Shown here in pieces: positions 5,241 to 8,143 of a DNA stretch of 8,143 bases. Numbering within the stretch: position 1 is the first letter of the stretch; every line of letters begins with the position of its first letter. The stretch spans positions 1 through 8,143 of the forward strand of contig JAKDLQ010000098.1 of assembly GCA_030452775.1 (NCBI GenBank). Direction: 5' to 3'. This stretch comes from Micrococcales bacterium (GTDB lineage Bacteria; Actinomycetota; Actinomycetes; Actinomycetales; Dermatophilaceae). The translations under genes were made by a program, and so were the position numbers. The notes under the pieces were generated by a model. That model did not search any database. It saw only the letters and a list, made by a program, of their open reading frames with translations, and was not told the DNA's origin.

Positions 5241-6560
5241 ATGCAGGTTCGTCCGGACCAGGTCCACGAGGTGCTCGGCAGGCACCTCCTCGTCGACGGG
5301 TTCCGTCTCGTCTATGACACGAGCAGGAGCAAGGACTCGTGGCTCGTCGATGCCCGGACCGGGGAGCAGTATCTCGACCTCTACACGTTCTTCGCGTCGG
5401 CGCCGCTCGGCTCCAACCCGACGGGGATCGTCGATGACCCGCAGTTCCAGACGCTGCTGGCGCAGGTCGCGTCGAACAAACCGGCCAACTCCGACGTCTA
5501 CACGACCCACCTGGCCGAGTTCAGCGAGACGTTCTCGCGGGTCCTCGGCGACCCCGAGCTGCCACACCTGTTCTTCATCGAAGGTGGGGCGCTCGCGGTG
5601 GAGAACGCGCTCAAGACCGCGTTCGACTGGAAGAGCCGCCTCAACGAGGCCGCCGGCCGGTCGCCCGACCTCGGGACCCAGGTCATGCACCTGACCAAGG
5701 CCTTCCACGGCCGCACCGGCTACACGATGTCGCTGACCAACACCGACCCCAACAAGGTCGCGCGCTTCCCGAAGTTCGACTGGCCGCGGATCGACGTCCC
5801 GGCGATCACCTTCCCCCTCGCCGAGCATCTCGGGCAGGTCGAGGCCGCCGAGCAGCGGGCCCTCGAGCAGGCCCGGGGCGCCTTCGAGCAGTTCCCCCAC
5901 GACATCGCCTGCTTCATCGCCGAACCGATCCAAGGCGAGGGCGGCGACAACCATCTGCGCCCGGAGTTCCTCCAGGCCATGCAGGCGCTGTGCCACGAGT
6001 ACGACGCGCTGTTCGTCCTCGACGAGGTGCAGTCCGGCGCCGGATTCACCGGCACCGCCTGGGCCTATCAGCAGCTCGGTCTCGAGCCCGATGTCGTGGC
6101 CTTCGGCAAGAAGGTCCAGCTCGGCGGGATCATGGCCGGCCGGCGAGTAGACGAGGTGCGCGGCAACGTCTTCGAGGTGTCGAGCCGGATCAACTCGACA
6201 TGGGGTGGCGGCCTCGTCGACATGGTCCGCTCCGGCCGCCTCCTCGAGATCATCGAGCGCGACGGCCTCATCGAGCACGCCGCCAAGACCGGCTCGTGGC
6301 TGATCGAGCGGCTCGGCGAGCTCGGCGAGCGCCACGCCGATACCATCTCCAACGTGCGTGGGCGCGGCCTGATGTGCGCCTTCGACCTGCCCTCCGGCGA
6401 GGCACGGGACACCGCCCTGCGGCGGCTGCGTGACGAGGGCAGGGTGCTCGCGCTCGCCAGTGGTGAGCGCGCGATCCGCTTCCGCCCCGCCCTGTCGGTG
6501 ACCCAGGAGGATCTCGGCTTCGGCCTCGCTGCCATCGACCGCGTCGTCTCCAGTCTCTGA
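5241..6560 (+). CDS. lat: L-lysine 6-transaminase (lysine epsilon-aminotransferase)
   Basis: A 439-residue class-III PLP aminotransferase. It moves the epsilon-amino group of L-lysine to 2-oxoglutarate, giving 2-aminoadipate 6-semialdehyde (which cyclises to piperideine-6-carboxylate) and glutamate. Key residues are visible: phosphate-binding EGGALAVENALK (114-125), F155 and R158 in the FHGRTG loop, E233 in EPIQGEGG, D261 and Q264 in LDEVQSG, the PLP-lysine K290 in AFGKKVQLGG, and T320 in NSTWGGG. Remembered residue numbers of the M. tuberculosis enzyme (K300, E243, T330) fit with a constant offset of 10, supporting LAT rather than GABA or ornithine aminotransferase. The ATG at 5241 has AGAGGAG upstream at 7 nt, and the protein's conserved start begins there; a longer frame from 5151 would add unrelated residues. 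No semialdehyde dehydrogenase or Lrp-type regulator is beside it. Roles known in relatives include lysine catabolism, stationary-phase adaptation and beta-lactam precursor supply. Confidence 0.95.
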   Translation: MQVRPDQVHEVLGRHLLVDGFRLVYDTSRSKDSWLVDARTGEQYLDLYTFFASAPLGSNPTGIVDDPQFQTLLAQVASNKPANSDVYTTHLAEFSETFSRVLGDPELPHLFFIEGGALAVENALKTAFDWKSRLNEAAGRSPDLGTQVMHLTKAFHGRTGYTMSLTNTDPNKVARFPKFDWPRIDVPAITFPLAEHLGQVEAAEQRALEQARGAFEQFPHDIACFIAEPIQGEGGDNHLRPEFLQAMQALCHEYDALFVLDEVQSGAGFTGTAWAYQQLGLEPDVVAFGKKVQLGGIMAGRRVDEVRGNVFEVSSRINSTWGGGLVDMVRSGRLLEIIERDGLIEHAAKTGSWLIERLGELGERHADTISNVRGRGLMCAFDLPSGEARDTALRRLRDEGRVLALASGERAIRFRPALSVTQEDLGFGLAAIDRVVSSL

Positions 6561-6580
6561 CCCGCGGCGGGCTCGTCTGC

Positions 6581-6628
6581 GGACTCAGCGGCGGACATGG
6601 CGGTGGACATGGCGGTGGACTCGAGCGG
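6581..6628. repeat. Four-unit 12-bp tandem repeat downstream of lat
   Basis: Four adjacent 12-mers begin at 6581, 6593, 6605 and 6617, each starting GGAC. The middle two are identical (GGACATGGCGGT) and the outer two are related (GGACTCAGCGGC, GGACTCGAGCGG). The block lies between the lat stop and the rpsL promoter, outside any gene I would call. Confidence 0.8.
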
Positions 6629-6639
6629 CGGCGCCGCCG
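6626..6639. terminator. GC palindrome between lat and the str operon promoter, weak terminator candidate
   Basis: CGGCGGCGCCGCCG is a perfect 14-nt palindrome followed by ATTT. It could form a short GC hairpin after lat transcription, but it has almost no loop and only a minimal T-run. It may equally be part of the upstream region of the str promoter, whose -35 starts 2 nt after it. Confidence 0.25.
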
Positions 6640-6641
6640 AT

Positions 6642-6670
6642 TTGGTCGGTGCGCCGGGCACCGGTACGCT
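6642..6670 (+). promoter_or_regulatory. Probable promoter of the rpsL-rpsG-fusA operon
   Basis: TTGGTC (6642-6647) and TACGCT (6665-6670) are separated by 17 nt, and the -10 fits the actinobacterial TANNNT form. The predicted start is near 6677, giving a leader of about 290 nt before rpsL. A TTGAAC starting at 6670 was also considered as a -35, but no -10 lies at a suitable distance. Confidence 0.55.
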
Positions 6671-6676
6671 TGAACA

Positions 6677-6964
6677 CTGTGTCTGAGGCATGCCCTCGGT
6701 CATACGCGATGACGGCTTCGGTGCACTGCCCGCTCGACCCCAGGTCGAGCCCGGACACCACTGATCTGCCAGAGCACACCTCTCGCCGGGCAATCCGTCG
6801 CGACGCCCCCTGGGGCGAGGCGACGGGGAGTGCAGGGGAGAGCACCGTCCACCACCGTTGGCACAGAATGCCCAGCGGGACACACCCGGCCTCGGGGGTG
6901 GGCGAACAGCCAAGGAGCAGGCCCCATCGGCCCGCCGATCACAGCAACGTAAGGAAAGACCAGG
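6677..6964 (+). promoter_or_regulatory. Long structured 5' leader of rpsL
   Basis: No gene is supported between the predicted transcription start and rpsL. The leader holds three clear hairpins. The first is GCTCGACC-CCA-GGTCGAGC at 6732-6750, an 8-bp stem. The second is a larger one at 6795-6826, with an outer CCGTCGC/GCGACGG stem, a 2x2 internal loop and an inner CGCCC/GGGCG stem. The third is ATCGG-CCCG-CCGAT at 6926-6939, about 11 nt before the Shine-Dalgarno sequence. None has a T-tract, so they are not classic terminators. Autoregulation of ribosomal protein operons by leader RNA is well known, but I do not recognise this structure as a named family. Confidence 0.45.
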
Positions 6965-7339
6965 TTGCCCACTATCAACCAGCTGGTCCGCAAGGGCCGC
7001 GAGGACAAGGCCGACAAGGCCAAGACCCCGGCGCTCAAGGGCTCGCCCCAGCGCCGCGGGGTCTGCACCCGCGTGTACACGACCACCCCCAAGAAGCCGA
7101 ACTCTGCCCTGCGCAAGGTGGCCCGGGTGCGCCTCAGCTCCGGCATCGAAGTCACCGCCTACATCCCCGGCGTCGGACACAACCTGCAGGAGCACTCGAT
7201 CGTGCTCGTCCGCGGAGGCCGGGTCAAGGATCTGCCCGGTGTGCGCTACAAGATCGTCCGCGGCACCCTCGACACCCAGGGCGTCAAGGGCCGCAAGCAG
7301 GCGCGCAGCCGCTACGGCGCGAAGAAGGAGAAGGCCTGA
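6965..7339 (+). CDS. rpsL: 30S ribosomal protein S12
   Basis: A 124-residue universal protein of the decoding centre on the small subunit. The sequence is diagnostic: MPTINQLVRKGR at the start, TTTPKKPNSALRKVARVRL (39-57), PGVGHNLQEHSIVLVRGG (68-85), RVKDLPGVRYKIVRG (86-100) and the C-terminal SRYGAKK. K43 and K88, the main positions where substitutions give streptomycin resistance in mycobacterial numbering, are both wild type. D89, the aspartate that RimO methylthiolates in some bacteria, is present. The start codon is TTG at 6965, fixed by the conserved N-terminus, with AAGGA at 6951-6955, 9 nt upstream; TTG is also used for rpsL in M. tuberculosis. The stop overlaps the rpsG ATG by one base (TGATG). 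Confidence 0.99.
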   Translation: MPTINQLVRKGREDKADKAKTPALKGSPQRRGVCTRVYTTTPKKPNSALRKVARVRLSSGIEVTAYIPGVGHNLQEHSIVLVRGGRVKDLPGVRYKIVRGTLDTQGVKGRKQARSRYGAKKEKA

Positions 7340-7809
7340 TGCCACGCAAGGGACCCGCTCCGAAGCGTCCGCTCGTCGTCGACCCCGTCTACGCGAGCCC
7401 GCTCGTCACCCAGCTTGTCAACAAGATCCTTCTCGACGGCAAGAAGGCCATCGCCGAGACGATCGTCTACGGCGCCCTCGAAGGCGTCCGCGCCAAGACC
7501 GGCACCGATCCTGTCACCACGCTCAAACGCGCACTGGATAACGTCAAGCCGGCGATGGAGGTCAAGTCCCGCCGCGTCGGTGGCGCGACCTACCAGGTGC
7601 CGATCGAGGTCAAGCCCGGCCGTTCCACGACGCTGGCCCTGCGGTGGCTGGTCGGCTACGCGCGACAGCGCCGCGAGAAGAGCATGACCGAGCGCCTCAT
7701 GAACGAGATCCTCGACGCGAGCAACGGCCTCGGTGCCGCGGTCAAGCGCCGCGAGGACACCCACAAGATGGCCGAATCCAACCGGGCCTTCGCGCACTAC
7801 CGCTGGTGA
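7339..7809 (+). CDS. rpsG: 30S ribosomal protein S7
   Basis: A 156-residue primary 16S rRNA-binding protein that nucleates the small-subunit head and contacts the E-site tRNA. It has full family length. The start MPRKGPAPKRPLVVDPVY, the central RRVGGATYQVPIEVKP, the LRWLVGYARQR segment and the REDTHKMAESNRAFAHYRW end are all typical. The ATG overlaps the rpsL stop by one base. AAGGAG at 7325-7330, inside the rpsL 3' end, is an 8-nt-spaced Shine-Dalgarno sequence, so the two are coupled. In E. coli S7 represses its own operon from the rpsL-rpsG junction. Here that junction has no room for such a structure, whereas the rpsG-fusA gap does hold a large hairpin. Confidence 0.99.
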   Translation: MPRKGPAPKRPLVVDPVYASPLVTQLVNKILLDGKKAIAETIVYGALEGVRAKTGTDPVTTLKRALDNVKPAMEVKSRRVGGATYQVPIEVKPGRSTTLALRWLVGYARQRREKSMTERLMNEILDASNGLGAAVKRREDTHKMAESNRAFAHYRW

Positions 7810-7815
7810 CAGCGG

Positions 7816-7875
7816 CCCCGGGCGTATGCCGCTGACGTATGCCGCTGGGCGAGCAGAGCGGCATACGCCCCGGGG
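7816..7875 (+). terminator. Large hairpin between rpsG and fusA, attenuator or processing-site candidate
   Basis: Left arm 7816-7833 and right arm 7857-7875 pair over 18 bp, interrupted by one bulged C (7871). The 23-nt loop contains a second copy of the left-arm core: CGTATGCCGCTG occurs at 7823-7834 and again at 7836-7847. The right arm can therefore pair either with the first copy (long stem) or with the second (11 bp, 10-nt loop). No T-run follows, so full intrinsic termination in the E. coli sense is unlikely, and essential fusA lies just downstream. Partial attenuation, RNA processing or mRNA-end protection fits better. Confidence 0.6.
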
Positions 7876-7944
7876 TGAGCCCTGCCGCACCGGCCGGCCC
7901 GGCCCCCGCAGACCTTCCCACGATTACGAGATGAGAGAACTGAC

Positions 7945-8143
7945 GTGGCACTCGACGTCCTGACGGACCTCACCAACGTCCGCAACATCGGCATCATGGC
8001 GCACATCGATGCCGGCAAGACGACGACGACCGAGCGCATCCTGTTCTACACCGGTGTCAACCACAAGCTCGGTGAGACGCACGACGGTGCGTCGACGACC
8101 GACTGGATGGAGCAGGAGAAGGAGCGCGGCATCACCATCACCT
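7945..8143 (+). CDS. fusA: Elongation factor G, N-terminal part (cut by window end)
   Basis: The first 66 codons of the translocase EF-G (usually about 700 residues), the GTPase that moves tRNA and mRNA through the ribosome. The N-terminus VRNIGIMAHIDAGKTTTTERIL carries the P-loop AHIDAGKT (19-26). TGVNHKLGETHDGASTTDWMEQEKERGITIT follows in two adjoining blocks (38-66), leading into switch I with the RGITIT motif. The GTG at 7945 is selected because the family's start aligns there; GAGAG at 7933-7937, 7 nt upstream, is a modest ribosome binding site. A stringently conserved position after rpsG confirms the call. The gene continues beyond the right edge, where tuf usually follows. Confidence 0.98.
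   Translation, partial: MALDVLTDLTNVRNIGIMAHIDAGKTTTTERILFYTGVNHKLGETHDGASTTDWMEQEKERGITIT

Noticed and set aside
4794..6335. 513-codon minus-strand open frame opposite lat
   Set aside because: lat on the plus strand has all catalytic residues. The antisense frame is a codon-bias shadow rich in Glu, Leu and Arg with no family resemblance.
6965..7339. Streptomycin-resistance substitutions in S12
   Set aside because: K43 and K88 are both the sensitive wild-type residues.
6649..7809. 386-codon frame that merges the rpsL leader, an alternate rpsL frame and rpsG
   Set aside because: Its 3' part is simply rpsG in frame. The upstream extension passes through rpsL in the wrong frame and has no ribosome binding site. 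A GTG at 6679 near the predicted transcription start feeds the same frame but lacks support.
7816..7875. Classic intrinsic terminator ending the rpsL-rpsG transcript
   Set aside because: The stem is strong but no T-run follows, and no convincing fusA promoter is visible in 7876-7944. It is retained only as an attenuator or processing candidate.
1..8143. CRISPR arrays, tRNA or rRNA genes, insertion sequences, phage or integrase genes
   Set aside because: None was seen. The only repeats are short tandem units of 12-18 bp and local inverted repeats, and no transposase- or recombinase-like protein is encoded.

Overview
The window is about 70% GC, with GTG and TTG starts, short gene overlaps, TANNNT-type -10 elements and a leaderless start. 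Together these point to a high-GC Gram-positive bacterium (Actinomycetota). The rpsL-rpsG-fusA order and the TTG start of rpsL agree with that. The sequence alone does not settle genus or family.

Layout. (1) Positions 1-871, minus strand: a probable gene start running off the left edge, preceded by a complete CDP-alcohol phosphatidyltransferase. (2) Positions 872-968: a compact divergent promoter with back-to-back -10 elements and three small dyads. (3) Positions 969-5101, plus strand: a tightly packed run of five genes separated by 4 nt or overlapping by 4-8 nt. They encode an MDR dehydrogenase without zinc ligands, a divergent 6-pyruvoyl-tetrahydropterin synthase/QueD homologue, a GT4 glycosyltransferase, a flippase-like multispanning membrane protein and a RibD-C/DHFR-type reductase. 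(4) Positions 5102-6560: a short intergenic region with a possible 26-codon leader ORF, then L-lysine 6-aminotransferase (lat). (5) Positions 6561-6964: a 404-nt intergenic region with a 12-bp tandem repeat, a promoter and a long structured leader. (6) Positions 6965-8143: the str operon, with complete rpsL (S12) and rpsG (S7), a 135-nt gap holding a large hairpin, and the first 66 codons of fusA (EF-G), cut by the window edge.

The most interesting part is 59-5101. Pterin/flavin-type enzymes (PTPS-like and RibD-like) sit with a glycosyltransferase, a membrane flippase-like protein, a phosphatidyl-group transferase and an oxidoreductase. My inference is a pathway that reduces and modifies a GTP-derived heterocycle (pterin or pyrimidine), glycosylates it, and handles it at or across the membrane. 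The PTPS homologue lacks most of the classic catalytic residues and the MDR lacks its zinc ligands, so neither should be assigned the textbook reaction. No GTP cyclohydrolase is visible here; if the pathway is real, one would be expected nearby.

The remainder (lat and the str operon) is recognisable housekeeping or metabolic DNA. It does contain some unusual regulatory-looking structure, notably the rpsG-fusA hairpin with two competing left arms.
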